8,050 nucleotides of DNA, from positions 1-8,050 of the forward strand of contig JAKAMV010000432.1 in assembly GCA_021812735.1 (NCBI GenBank), read 5' to 3'. The DNA comes from Chloroflexota bacterium (lineage in GTDB: Bacteria > Chloroflexota > Limnocylindria > Limnocylindrales > CSP1-4). Below the pieces are notes generated by a model. That model did no database searches and was not told where the DNA came from. It saw only the letters and a program-made list of their open reading frames with translations. The position numbers were made by a program, and so were the translations under genes. Positions 1 through 6,259 of the stretch are shown in pieces (the first letter of the stretch is position 1; every line of letters begins with the position of its first letter).

Positions 1-367
1 CTTGGCTACTGCGGCTGGCAGCGCCACCCACGACTGCTGTGCGTGATGGCGATCGAATCTGGTGTCGTGGGCCACGACTCGCCGGGCCGGCTCGGGGCAT
101 CGTGCGTCATCTGCGGCGAGACGCCACGTGCCGCGGCCAGGTCCTGCGCTCCAGGTGCCGCGGGTGCCTCTCGCGCTTCATGGCCGAACCTGAGCCGTTC
201 CTCGCGGGCGAGACCGGCGGCTGCTGTGGCGGCGGGCACGATCACCGATCTTTGTGCGGGCGGTTCGACGTCGCCAGTGACGTCGAACCGGCGCCCCCCG
301 GGGAGCAGGCGGCCCATCTTCCAAGCGCGGCCGCACATGGAACATGGGCCGCTGGTGTAGCGACCGA
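1..367. other. Leading region without a recognisable gene
   Basis: No protein family is recognisable here on either strand. One plus-strand frame open from 39 to 542 contains a Cys/His-rich stretch, including CRGC and CCGGGHDH after an ATG at 180. The opposite strand is open from 338 down to 6. Neither has a convincing ribosome site or a continuous conserved-looking core. The only clear structure is the inverted repeat at 261-290. The region may be intergenic, or it may hold the decayed end of a gene outside the window. Confidence 0.4.
261..290. repeat. Perfect 12-bp inverted repeat with 6-nt loop
   Basis: CGGTTCGACGTC (261-272) is followed by the loop GCCAGT and then GACGTCGAACCG (279-290), an exact reverse complement. 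No T-run follows; the next bases are GCGCCCCCCG. It is therefore not a classical intrinsic terminator. It could be a dimeric repressor operator or an RNA hairpin. It lies about 80 bp upstream of the repeat array at 368-396. Confidence 0.6.
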
Positions 368-396
368 GTCTCAGCGCTCTTTCATCCTGTCCTCAG
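368..396 (+). promoter_or_regulatory. Tandem 11-bp heptamer array upstream of the coiled-coil/pspA unit
   Basis: GTCTCAG (368-374), CTTTCAT (379-385) and TCCTCAG (390-396) are separated by 4-nt spacers, so the TCA cores at 371, 382 and 393 recur exactly every 11 bp. The array ends 23 nt before an ATG at 420. Heptamers with 4-nt spacers on one face of the helix are how OmpR/PhoB-family response regulators bind. The same arrangement precedes four other units in this window, so this is probably the promoter or operator of the 420-2906 genes. Confidence 0.6.
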
Positions 397-419
397 GCAA
401 GCGGCGCAATCTCAGAGCC

Positions 420-542
420 ATGCCTCGATCGCTCTCGCGTGTGCCTCCGCACCCGCTGTCGTCCCATCGCAGGCTGCGCGCCCCGAGCGACCTCCCGAAT
501 CCCCGGCTCGCCGGCACCCAAGCGGCCCCGAGGTCGCGGTGA
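420..542 (+). CDS. Possible 40-codon leader ORF coupled to the coiled-coil gene
   Basis: The ATG at 420 lies 23 nt after the last heptamer of the upstream array, the same distance seen at other units. It has no Shine-Dalgarno sequence, as expected of a leaderless start. The ORF reads 40 residues, rich in Pro, Arg and Ser, and its TGA (540-542) overlaps a GTG at 539 as GTGA, the classical translational-coupling arrangement. The peptide itself resembles nothing known. Alternatively, ATG 420 is the true start of the downstream protein and a 1-nt indel separates the frames, because the downstream frame in this stretch reads a more signal-peptide-like Ala/Val-rich segment. Confidence 0.3.
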   Translation: MPRSLSRVPPHPLSSHRRLRAPSDLPNPRLAGTQAAPRSR

Positions 543-2101
543 CATCCGGCAGCCGACACCCGTTCGGCCGAATGGTGGCCGCCACAGCCCTCGGCCCGAT
601 CGGCGCCGGCCTCGGCCCGATCTCGAGCGGCCCGGCCCTCGGTGGCGGGCTCGATGCCGTGGTCGCGGCAGCCCTCCTCGGCACAGCGCTCGTCGCGGTG
701 GGCCTCGCCCTCTTGGCCCGGGCCGTGGCCCGCTGGCGTCGGCGGCGGCGCAGCGCGGCCGAACGATCCCAGCGGATCGCCCAGCTCGCCACCGAGGCGA
801 ACAGGCTCATCATCGAGGCCGATGACGCCGTGCGCGAGGCCGGTCAGGACCTGGGGTTCGCCGAGGCCCAGTTCGAGGAGGCGGACGTCGCCCCGCTCCG
901 CACCGTCGTCGCGACGGCCGAGGCCGAGCTCAGGGCCGCCTTCGGCGTCCGGCAACGGTTCGACGAGGCGCCAGGGGATGCCGCGACGCAGGCTGCGACG
1001 CTGGGCGAGATCGTCGGGCGCTCCCGACGGATCCTCGATTCGCTCAACGCCGAGCGAACGCGGATCGATGGACTGCGCGAACGTGACCGTGAGGCGCCGG
1101 AGATCCTCGCAAGGCTCGCTGGCCGGATCGCCGCGTTCGAGGGGCGGCTGCCGGCCGTCGAGGTGGCGATCGCTCGCCTCGAAGCGTATGCGCCGGCTGG
1201 CTGGGATGCCGTCAGGACGAACGTAGAGGAGGCGCGCGGGCGCCTGGCCGACTCGGAGACCGAGACAGAACGGGGCATGACCGCCCTGGCAGCGAAGCCC
1301 ACAGACATGAGCTCAGCGGCCCGCAGCGCCAGGCGGGCCATCGGGGCGCTGGCCGAAGCGGGGACGTTGCTCGACAACGTCGAGAACCTACTGGCGGAGC
1401 TCGACGACGCGCGCGCCAGGGTCGCCTCCGAGGTCGAGGCGGCGGGGCGTGACCTCGAGGCGGCGAAGCTGTCGATGTCAGGCGAGTGTCCGGTCGACCC
1501 GGGGCTGGCCGCCGGGATCGCCGAGGCCGACCGCCTCCTGGCCCGGGCCAAGACCGCGGCATCGGGGGACCACCCGGATCCGGTGGCCGGCCTCCGCGCG
1601 GCCCGGCAGGCGCGTGCCGACGTCGTCGCCGTCCTCGCCAGCGCCCGTACGGTGGCGGATCGCGAGGCACGCCGGGCGGCCGCCGCGGCGACGGCGTTGC
1701 GCTCGGCGGAAATATCAATCGGCCGGGCGAACGACTACATCGCCACCCGTAGCGACGTAGGCGGCGAGGCTCGAACACGGCTCCTGGAGGCCCAGCAGCG
1801 CTACGACCAAGCGATGTCGCTTGCCGTTGCCGATGTCGAGAGAGCCACGCGGGCGGCGAGGACGGCCGACCGACTCGGGGATGAGGCGTACGGCTTGGCC
1901 AGGTCCGACACGGACAGATGGGATCGCCGCCACGACAGTCCGATCGACCCCGGCGCGGTCATCCTCGCCGGAATCGTCGGCAGCCGCCGGGGTTGCGGCA
2001 GTCCGGGAGGCGCATGGCGCGGACCCCTGGGCCGCAGTGGCAGCCTGCATGGCGACGATGGCCGTGACGACCGTGGGGGCGACGGCGAGGGAGGATGTTG
2101 A
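539..2101 (+). CDS. Single-TM coiled-coil membrane protein, TPM-associated type without TPM domain
   Basis: A 520-residue protein. From GTG 539, a short Gly/Pro-rich N-terminus is followed by one membrane segment (about residues 40-63), an Arg cluster (66-71) and about 400 residues of Ala/Glu/Arg-rich helices. The helical part matches my recollection of the C-terminal half of TPM-domain proteins found next to pspA: EADDAVREAGQDLGFAEAQF near residue 93, REAPEILARLAGRI, LLDNVENLLAELD and EARTRLLEAQQRYDQAMSLA. The tail is Gly-rich, as in that family. Positive-inside charge puts the helices in the cytoplasm, where PspA is. The extracytoplasmic TPM domain expected upstream of the TM is absent. The chosen start has GAGG at 530-533, 5 nt upstream. 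An in-frame ATG at 572 is an alternative, and the frame is open from 344. pspA follows 94 nt later. Family assignment is moderately sure; function is inferred. Confidence 0.75.
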   Translation: MTSGSRHPFGRMVAATALGPIGAGLGPISSGPALGGGLDAVVAAALLGTALVAVGLALLARAVARWRRRRRSAAERSQRIAQLATEANRLIIEADDAVREAGQDLGFAEAQFEEADVAPLRTVVATAEAELRAAFGVRQRFDEAPGDAATQAATLGEIVGRSRRILDSLNAERTRIDGLRERDREAPEILARLAGRIAAFEGRLPAVEVAIARLEAYAPAGWDAVRTNVEEARGRLADSETETERGMTALAAKPTDMSSAARSARRAIGALAEAGTLLDNVENLLAELDDARARVASEVEAAGRDLEAAKLSMSGECPVDPGLAAGIAEADRLLARAKTAASGDHPDPVAGLRAARQARADVVAVLASARTVADREARRAAAAATALRSAEISIGRANDYIATRSDVGGEARTRLLEAQQRYDQAMSLAVADVERATRAARTADRLGDEAYGLARSDTDRWDRRHDSPIDPGAVILAGIVGSRRGCGSPGGAWRGPLGRSGSLHGDDGRDDRGGDGEGGC

Positions 2102-2195
2102 CGGCAGCTGATGGCGGCCGCAGGTCCTTATGAGCCGCCGAAGGAAGCAGATTTCCACAGCGAACGCAATCGACACGCTTAATGGAGAGGCAGTC

Positions 2196-2906
2196 ATGGC
2201 CCAGTCATCGATCCTCGGACGCGTGAGCCAGCTCGTTCGCGCGAACGTCAACGCGCTCATTGACGGCGCCGAGGACCCGCAGAAGATGCTCGACCAGCTC
2301 GTCCGCGACTTCACGGACAACATCCGCGAGGCCGAGGAGGCCGTCGCCCAGACGATCGGCAACCTCCGTCTCCAAGAGGAGGACTCGAAGGAGGCATCGG
2401 ACGCGGCCGTCGATTGGGGCGCCAAGGCCGCCGCCGCCTCGAAGAAGGCCGACGAGCTGCGCGCCGCCGGCAATCCCGACGCCGACAAGTTCGACAGCCT
2501 CGCCAGGATCGCGCTCAAGCGCCAGATCTCGTACGAGGACCAGGTCAAGGCCTTCGCGCCGCAGATCGAGCAGGAGAATGCGCTAGTCGAGCAACTCAAG
2601 AACGGGCTCAACCAGATGCGCGCCAAGCACGAGGAGCTCGTCCAGAAGCGCGACCAGCTGATCGCCCGGGCCAAGATGGCCCAGGCGCAGGTCCAGGTCC
2701 AGCAGTCGCTCAAGAGCGTCAACGTCATGGACCCGACGAGCGAGGTCGCCCGCTTCGAGGACAAGATCCGCCACGAGGAGGCGAAGGCCACCGGCATGGC
2801 CGAGGTCGCCGCGAGCTCGCTCGACTCCCAGTTCGCGAGCCTCGAGGACGAGGAGAGCAACGCCGAGGTTGACGCCCGCCTGGCCGCCCTCAAGGGGGGC
2901 GCATAG
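2196..2906 (+). CDS. pspA: PspA/IM30 (Vipp1) family phage-shock protein
   Basis: A 236-residue, almost entirely helical protein of typical PspA length. The N-terminus (ILGRVSQLVRANVNALIDGA, then EDPQKMLDQLVRDF) matches the conserved start of PspA/Vipp1. That start comprises an amphipathic membrane-binding helix followed by the first coiled-coil hairpin. Long Lys/Glu/Gln-rich coiled coils follow to about residue 215. Family members bind stressed inner membranes, oligomerise into ESCRT-III-like rods or rings and limit proton leakage. The start at ATG 2196 is fixed by GGAGAGG (2184-2190) 5 nt upstream; an in-frame ATG at 2130 would add 22 residues without family similarity. The gene follows the one-TM coiled-coil gene, a plausible membrane partner, and probably shares its promoter. 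No dedicated terminator was seen after it. Confidence 0.93.
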   Translation: MAQSSILGRVSQLVRANVNALIDGAEDPQKMLDQLVRDFTDNIREAEEAVAQTIGNLRLQEEDSKEASDAAVDWGAKAAAASKKADELRAAGNPDADKFDSLARIALKRQISYEDQVKAFAPQIEQENALVEQLKNGLNQMRAKHEELVQKRDQLIARAKMAQAQVQVQQSLKSVNVMDPTSEVARFEDKIRHEEAKATGMAEVAASSLDSQFASLEDEESNAEVDARLAALKGGA

Positions 2907-3174
2907 GGCAGTCTGAGACGGGGGCCGACAGCCACGCGTTTCGAGGCGGCGGGGATAATCCCAGTGGGTCGTGTGGCAGCGTGCTCGGAACGGCGGGCGT
3001 CCGCGGGAGCGGCGTGCGGGTCTCGGTGGGTCGGATTGTCCTAGCTGCAGCGGGCGTTGGCTGCGGCCGCGGTGGGGATCGAGCCCTCTCGGCTCATCGG
3101 CGAAGCCCGAACGGTGCCGCCTCAACACCGGCTGACCGGCGCCGTTCTGGTGGGCGCCTGTCTCGCCGGGTCGG
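2907..3174. other. Intergenic stretch after pspA
   Basis: No supported gene lies between the pspA stop and the heptamer array. Several frames are open but have no ribosome site and no recognisable product. A frame from about 3057 encodes a short hydrophobic run near 3140-3185, possibly chance or a remnant. A GATAAT at 2953-2958 resembles a -10 box but has no partner. Confidence 0.4.
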
Positions 3175-3214
3175 GCCTCATCTCGCTTGCGGGTCCGGCT
3201 CATCGCCCTCTCAG
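3175..3214 (+). promoter_or_regulatory. Tandem 11-bp heptamer array upstream of 3238
   Basis: GCCTCAT (3175-3181), a degenerate CTTGCGG (3186-3192), GGCTCAT (3197-3203) and CTCTCAG (3208-3214) are in 11-bp register. The last heptamer ends 23 nt before ATG 3238, matching the spacing at 420 and 6908. It is a likely OmpR/PhoB-type site or promoter element for the two-gene unit that follows. Three of the four positions carry an intact TCA core. Confidence 0.5.
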
Positions 3215-3237
3215 CGTGGCGTGCTCCGATGGTCGGC

Positions 3238-3525
3238 ATGAAGAACAAACGCCTCTCGCTCGAGCAACCGCAGGCCCCGAGCGCACTCCAGCGGTTGCCG
3301 GCCGCGCTAGAGATCCTCTCGACACGGCTCCGGGCCGCCCTGGAGGAGCGCCGTGCCGCAGCACCCGGCAGCGAGCGGCAGCGCCGCGCCGACGAGGAGG
3401 TCGCGTACCTCAACGACCTGTACGTTGGCTTGCAGCGCCGGATGGCCATCCCGGCCGAGATCTGGCACCTCGAAGGCGGGCGAAAGGCCGCGCACGGGCG
3501 GGTCGCCGTGCCACCGCTGCGGTGA
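3238..3525 (+). CDS. Small charged helical protein of unknown function
   Basis: A 95-residue protein I do not recognise. It has no signal peptide or membrane segment. The middle (about residues 15-65) is Arg/Glu/Ala-rich and probably helical, ending in RADEEVAYLNDLYVGLQRRM. The C-terminus is basic. The start at ATG 3238 is preferred because the upstream heptamer array ends 23 nt before it; an in-frame ATG at 3229 and a GTG-type start at 3187 are alternatives. No Shine-Dalgarno is visible, consistent with leaderless translation. Its stop lies only 2 nt before the next ATG (3528), so the two genes are probably translated together. Confidence 0.5.
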   Translation: MKNKRLSLEQPQAPSALQRLPAALEILSTRLRAALEERRAAAPGSERQRRADEEVAYLNDLYVGLQRRMAIPAEIWHLEGGRKAAHGRVAVPPLR

Positions 3526-3527
3526 CG

Positions 3528-3887
3528 ATGCCAGCACGGCGGCCCGGTGCGCGCGGTCCTGGTCGCCCGAGCCTGCGGTTCGCAGGTGCGATCCATCTGT
3601 CGTACGGACTGCTCCGTCTGGCGGGACTTCGGGGCATGGCGGGACGGCTGCCGCCTCGGGTCTGCCTGCCGCTCCAAGTCGGACGGCTTGTTGGCGGGGC
3701 CGAGGCGGCGGTGGGGCTGGCACTGCTCGACCGGGCGCCGATCGAGCCCGCGGCACTGTACTGCGCAGTCGCGCCGGTCGATGACGCCGTCAGCCCGGTC
3801 TGGCGCGACTGGTTGCGCGGGCGTAGCCCGGGCTCGTCTCGCTCCGCCACTTCGGTGGTCTCGGGCCCGACGTCGCCCTGGTCGTGA
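3528..3887 (+). CDS. Small hydrophobic protein of unknown function, possibly frameshifted
   Basis: A 119-residue product. After a basic N-terminus (about residues 1-15), two hydrophobic stretches occur, around RFAGAIHLSYGLLRLAGL and VGRLVGGAEAAVGLALL, suggesting two membrane helices. A short third run, AALYCAVAPV, follows. The family is not recognised. The last ~18 residues turn Ser-rich with no coding-like pattern. Meanwhile another frame from about 3837 to a TAG at 3899-3901 reads a hydrophobic, high-GC3 tail (HFGGLGPDVALVVIAAG). The original C-terminus may therefore lie in that frame after an indel near 3830-3840. The ATG sits 2 nt after the previous stop. Confidence 0.45.
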   Translation: MPARRPGARGPGRPSLRFAGAIHLSYGLLRLAGLRGMAGRLPPRVCLPLQVGRLVGGAEAAVGLALLDRAPIEPAALYCAVAPVDDAVSPVWRDWLRGRSPGSSRSATSVVSGPTSPWS

Positions 3888-3901
3888 TCGCCGCGGGCTA
3901 G

Positions 3902-4420
3902 GAAGGACGCCCGCTCGCGAGGGTGATCGCCGAGCAGGCCACGAGGATCAGCATGGCTGCCGTGACGGCCCGAGGACGGCCTGCCGCGGCCGAGGGTTGG
4001 CGAGGTCCTGACGCTGCGAGGCCATCGGAAGAGCTCCGCCCCACGCCCAGGCGGACGACCGAGGGAGCCCTCGGTTCATCGACACCGTCCTAGGCCATCG
4101 GCCACCGGATGCGCGAGGCGCCGTGAAGGTCCCCGCTCTGTCCGAGCGCGCCTCCTGGCGGTCTTCGTCGCGGTCGCGGCTGCCGCACCCGTTACGGTCG
4201 GCGCCGCAGCACCGGCTGGCGACGAAGGTCTCCGTGACCTGCCCGACCGTCATAGGGATCCGGTGGAGCGGTTCTGAGCGTTCAGCGTCGGATGCCACGC
4301 CTTGACCGAGTCTTGATCAGGACCTGACTCGCTCTCCATCGACACGCGCGCCGGCCCGCCCGGATCATGGACCGATCGCGTCCTCGCGGTTCGCTCACCA
4401 ATCAGGCGCCGCCGCTGGCG
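3902..4420. other. Gene-poor stretch upstream of the TlpA-like gene
   Basis: No convincing gene was found in about 520 nt. A short frame around 4135-4270 reads a signal-peptide-like run (ARLLAVFVAVAAAAPVTVGA) but has no start codon and ends at a TGA in 4270-4280; it may be a remnant. A possible weak promoter is TTGACC at 4302-4307 with TGACTC 17 bp later. Two heptamer-like words, TCCTCGC (4381-4387) and CGCTCAC (4392-4398), lie in 11-bp register 36 nt before ATG 4435. They are a weaker version of the array seen elsewhere. Confidence 0.35.
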
Positions 4421-4434
4421 CAAGGAGCCGCTAT

Positions 4435-5031
4435 ATGGGCGTCGCGCTCGGGTCCATCGGCCGGTCTCGACCGACCGCTGGCCGTCTTCAGACGATCATC
4501 GTGATGGCCGTCACCGTGGTGGCCATCTCGGGTATCTCCTGGTATGTCGGCCAGTCGTCCGATGACGGGATCACCGCGATCAACGTGCGGGCGGCCACCG
4601 GGATCACGCCGCCGACTGTCGGCAAGCCGCCCACGCCGTTCACTGGGCTCACCTACGGGGGAGCGACCGTCTCGCTGGCCGACTATGCGGGCAAGCCCCT
4701 TTGGCTCAACTTCGGCGCCTCGTGGTGCCCCGACTGTCGAGCCGAGGCGGCCGACTTCGAGGCCACGTACGAGAAGCACCGGGGCCAGGGCCTGAACGTC
4801 CTCGCGGTGTTCATCAACGAGCCGGCGGCCGACGTCAAGGCGTATGCGCAGCGTGCGGGTCTCACCTTCCCGATCGTCGTCGATCCCACCGCCAAGATCG
4901 CCAGCGCCTACTCGCTGGTCGGGATCCCCATGCACATCCTGATCGGCCGCGACGGCCTGATCAAGATGATCAAGATCGGCGCCCTGTCGCCGGACGACAT
5001 GGAGAAGGCCGTCGAGACGATCCTCACCTGA
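4435..5031 (+). CDS. Membrane-anchored TlpA/ResA-like thioredoxin
   Basis: A 198-residue protein. A basic N-terminus and an uncleaved signal anchor (about residues 20-39) lead to a linker and a thioredoxin-fold domain of the AhpC-TSA/Redoxin (TlpA) type from about 62 to the end. The active site is WCPDC (C98 and C101), and the conserved cis-proline is in VGIPMHIL (P165). Such proteins act outside the membrane as thiol-disulfide reductants, for example in cytochrome c or copper-centre maturation. CPDC is less usual than the CxPC forms of TlpA/ResA. AAGGAG (4422-4427) lies 7 nt before the ATG, so this gene, unlike other unit-leading genes here, has a clear ribosome site. It is convergent with the lipoprotein/CC-HH pair. 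Its specific substrate is unknown. Confidence 0.88.
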   Translation: MGVALGSIGRSRPTAGRLQTIIVMAVTVVAISGISWYVGQSSDDGITAINVRAATGITPPTVGKPPTPFTGLTYGGATVSLADYAGKPLWLNFGASWCPDCRAEAADFEATYEKHRGQGLNVLAVFINEPAADVKAYAQRAGLTFPIVVDPTAKIASAYSLVGIPMHILIGRDGLIKMIKIGALSPDDMEKAVETILT

Positions 5032-5182
5032 CCCCGGCGCCTCGCGGGCGCGGCCGGACGGGGGCACAGCTCGTTCCGTGGTTCGCAGGCCGGCTCTGGT
5101 CCTCTCAAGGTGACCGCCGCCGTTGCCGTCCCTGCCACCCGCGCCCTCGAGGGCCGACCGTCACGACGACGGGGAGCGGCCG

Positions 5183-5689
5183 TCACGCGGCTTGGCTGAC
5201 CCGATCCGCGACCTCGCAGGCGTGGCGCGCCCGGCGCAGCTCGCGCCACAGCACGGCCACGCCGACCGCGTTCATCGCGACCCCGAGGACCAGCAGAGGC
5301 CCCTTGTACGCGTCGAGGAAGACGGCCGCGGCCGACACGCCGATGAGCGGCAGGATGTCGGCCACGTGGTGCGCGCAGCAGGCGAGCATCGCAGCCGCGC
5401 TCGTCCCGGTGCTCGCCGCGGTCATGGCCGTGCCTCGCCGATGGCGCGATGCCGTCCGGCGGAGCTCGACGAACAGGGCCGCCTGGGTGCCGAAGCCAAG
5501 CGTCACGGCCAGCACGAATGGTGCGTCGGCCCGGAACTGCTCGAGCGCGTGGGGGGCACCCTGCGCCAGCATGATGATTCCCAGATACCAGCCGAGCAGC
5601 GAGAGGCCGGCGACGAATCCGATCCCGGCGGCCCGCCATCCGACGATGGCCGGCGCCGGTGCCCGGAGTTCCGGCGCGAGGGCGGTCAC
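5183..5689 (-). CDS. Four-TM membrane protein with CC-x-HH motif
   Basis: A 168-residue protein from GTG 5689, whose start overlaps the upstream lipoprotein stop as GTGA, indicating coupled translation. Hydrophobic segments lie at about residues 20-41, 57-76, 97-122 and 129-147. A basic loop (RRTASRHRRG) between the second and third should be cytoplasmic. The third carries MLACCAHHVADILPLIG: adjacent cysteines 104-105, histidines 107-108 and Asp 111, all within or at the edge of the membrane, a plausible transition-metal or haem site. I recall similar uncharacterised proteins with CC-x-HH-x2-D-x-LP but no assigned function. The 151-nt convergent gap to the TlpA-like gene contains only a weak 5-bp stem (5037-5051). 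Metal transport or redox is an inference from the motif and neighbours. Confidence 0.8.
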   Translation of the reverse strand: MTALAPELRAPAPAIVGWRAAGIGFVAGLSLLGWYLGIIMLAQGAPHALEQFRADAPFVLAVTLGFGTQAALFVELRRTASRHRRGTAMTAASTGTSAAAMLACCAHHVADILPLIGVSAAAVFLDAYKGPLLVLGVAMNAVGVAVLWRELRRARHACEVADRVSQAA

Positions 5690-6165
5690 GCCCCGAGCCT
5701 CCACCGGAACACCCGCTCCGCCGCGCCGCCGACGTTCGGCAGGACGAGCTCCACCCAGGCGGCACCCTTGACAACGGAGCCGGCATCGCCCGCGAATGTG
5801 AGTTTGCCGGTGCGGTGGTGGCCGCCCGCCGGTGCACTCCACGAAGCGCCGACGAGCTGCTGGCCCCGGTCGTTGCGGAAGACGGCCGAGGCGAGGTTGA
5901 CGTCGTCGAGCGTGCCCGAGTGCGTGTCCATCGCGACATCGAGCACGCCGCCGGCAGCTGGCCCATCCCATGTGGCGGTGACCGTCACCCCGTTCGCCTC
6001 GCTGACCTGCTGCGCCGGAGAGGCGGGGTTGCCGGCCACCGCGGAGCTTGCCGACTGTGATCCGGATGGTGCTGGGCTCTGGCCCGCGGAGACGGCGCTG
6101 GTCGAGGTGCAGGCTGCGAGCCCCACCACGGCGACGAGGAGCGTGCTTGCGAACTGCGTCTTCAT
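5686..6165 (-). CDS. Secreted lipoprotein with beta-sandwich-like domain and His-His motif
   Basis: A 159-residue protein from ATG 6165. A lipoprotein signal peptide ends in the lipobox LAAC with Cys19. A Ser/Ala/Pro/Gly-rich linker (20-55) follows, then a globular domain (about 57-157) with alternating strand-like segments. Distinctive motifs are DTHSGTLDDVNLASAVF (80-96), GGHHRTGKLTF (114-124) and a final ERVFRWRL. I recall this pattern from uncharacterised extracytoplasmic proteins; His116-His117 and His82 could bind metal. Lipidation would require Lgt, encoded at the end of this window. The gene leads a two-gene unit with the CC-x-HH membrane protein. The start is supported by the heptamer array ending 22 nt upstream; no good Shine-Dalgarno is present. 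Confidence 0.85.
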   Translation of the reverse strand: MKTQFASTLLVAVVGLAACTSTSAVSAGQSPAPSGSQSASSAVAGNPASPAQQVSEANGVTVTATWDGPAAGGVLDVAMDTHSGTLDDVNLASAVFRNDRGQQLVGASWSAPAGGHHRTGKLTFAGDAGSVVKGAAWVELVLPNVGGAAERVFRWRLGA

Positions 6166-6187
6166 GGGACGAGCCTGGCCCTGGCAA

Positions 6188-6216
6188 CTGAAAGCCGGGT
6201 GAGCGCTCCGTGAGAA
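6188..6216 (-). promoter_or_regulatory. Tandem 11-bp heptamer array upstream of the lipoprotein gene
   Basis: Read on the minus strand, TTCTCAC (6216-6210), CGCTCAC (6205-6199) and CTTTCAG (6194-6188) are spaced by GGAG and CCGG, giving exact 11-bp periodicity. A degenerate TCCTCCG (6227-6221) extends the series by one. The array ends 22 nt before ATG 6165. This is the cleanest copy in the window and resembles Pho/OmpR-type direct-repeat boxes. Confidence 0.65.
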
Positions 6217-6259
6217 GTTGCGGAGGACGACGGCGGCCACTTGTGCCCGCTCGGACAGC

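Noticed and set aside
180..542. Cys/His-rich ORF starting at ATG 180
   Set aside because: It has no ribosome site or recognisable family, runs through the palindrome and the heptamer array, and its coding signal is not distinct from background.
1715..2935. Long open frame on the minus strand, antisense to pspA and the coiled-coil gene
   Set aside because: It is a shadow of high-GC coding on the other strand. The plus strand encodes a clear PspA with a ribosome site in the same place.
4302..4330. TTGACC with TGACTC 17 bp downstream as a sigma-70 promoter for the TlpA-like gene
   Set aside because: The -10 match is poor, so it is mentioned only as a weak possibility and not listed as a feature.
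5690..6187. N-terminal extension of the CC-HH membrane protein frame
   Set aside because: It overlaps the lipoprotein gene in another frame and is basic and disordered. The GTG at 5689 gives a classical 4-nt overlap.
5123..6202. Long plus-strand frames opposite the lipoprotein and CC-HH membrane protein
   Set aside because: They lack any domain pattern. The minus-strand genes show a lipobox, membrane helices and a GTGA coupling.
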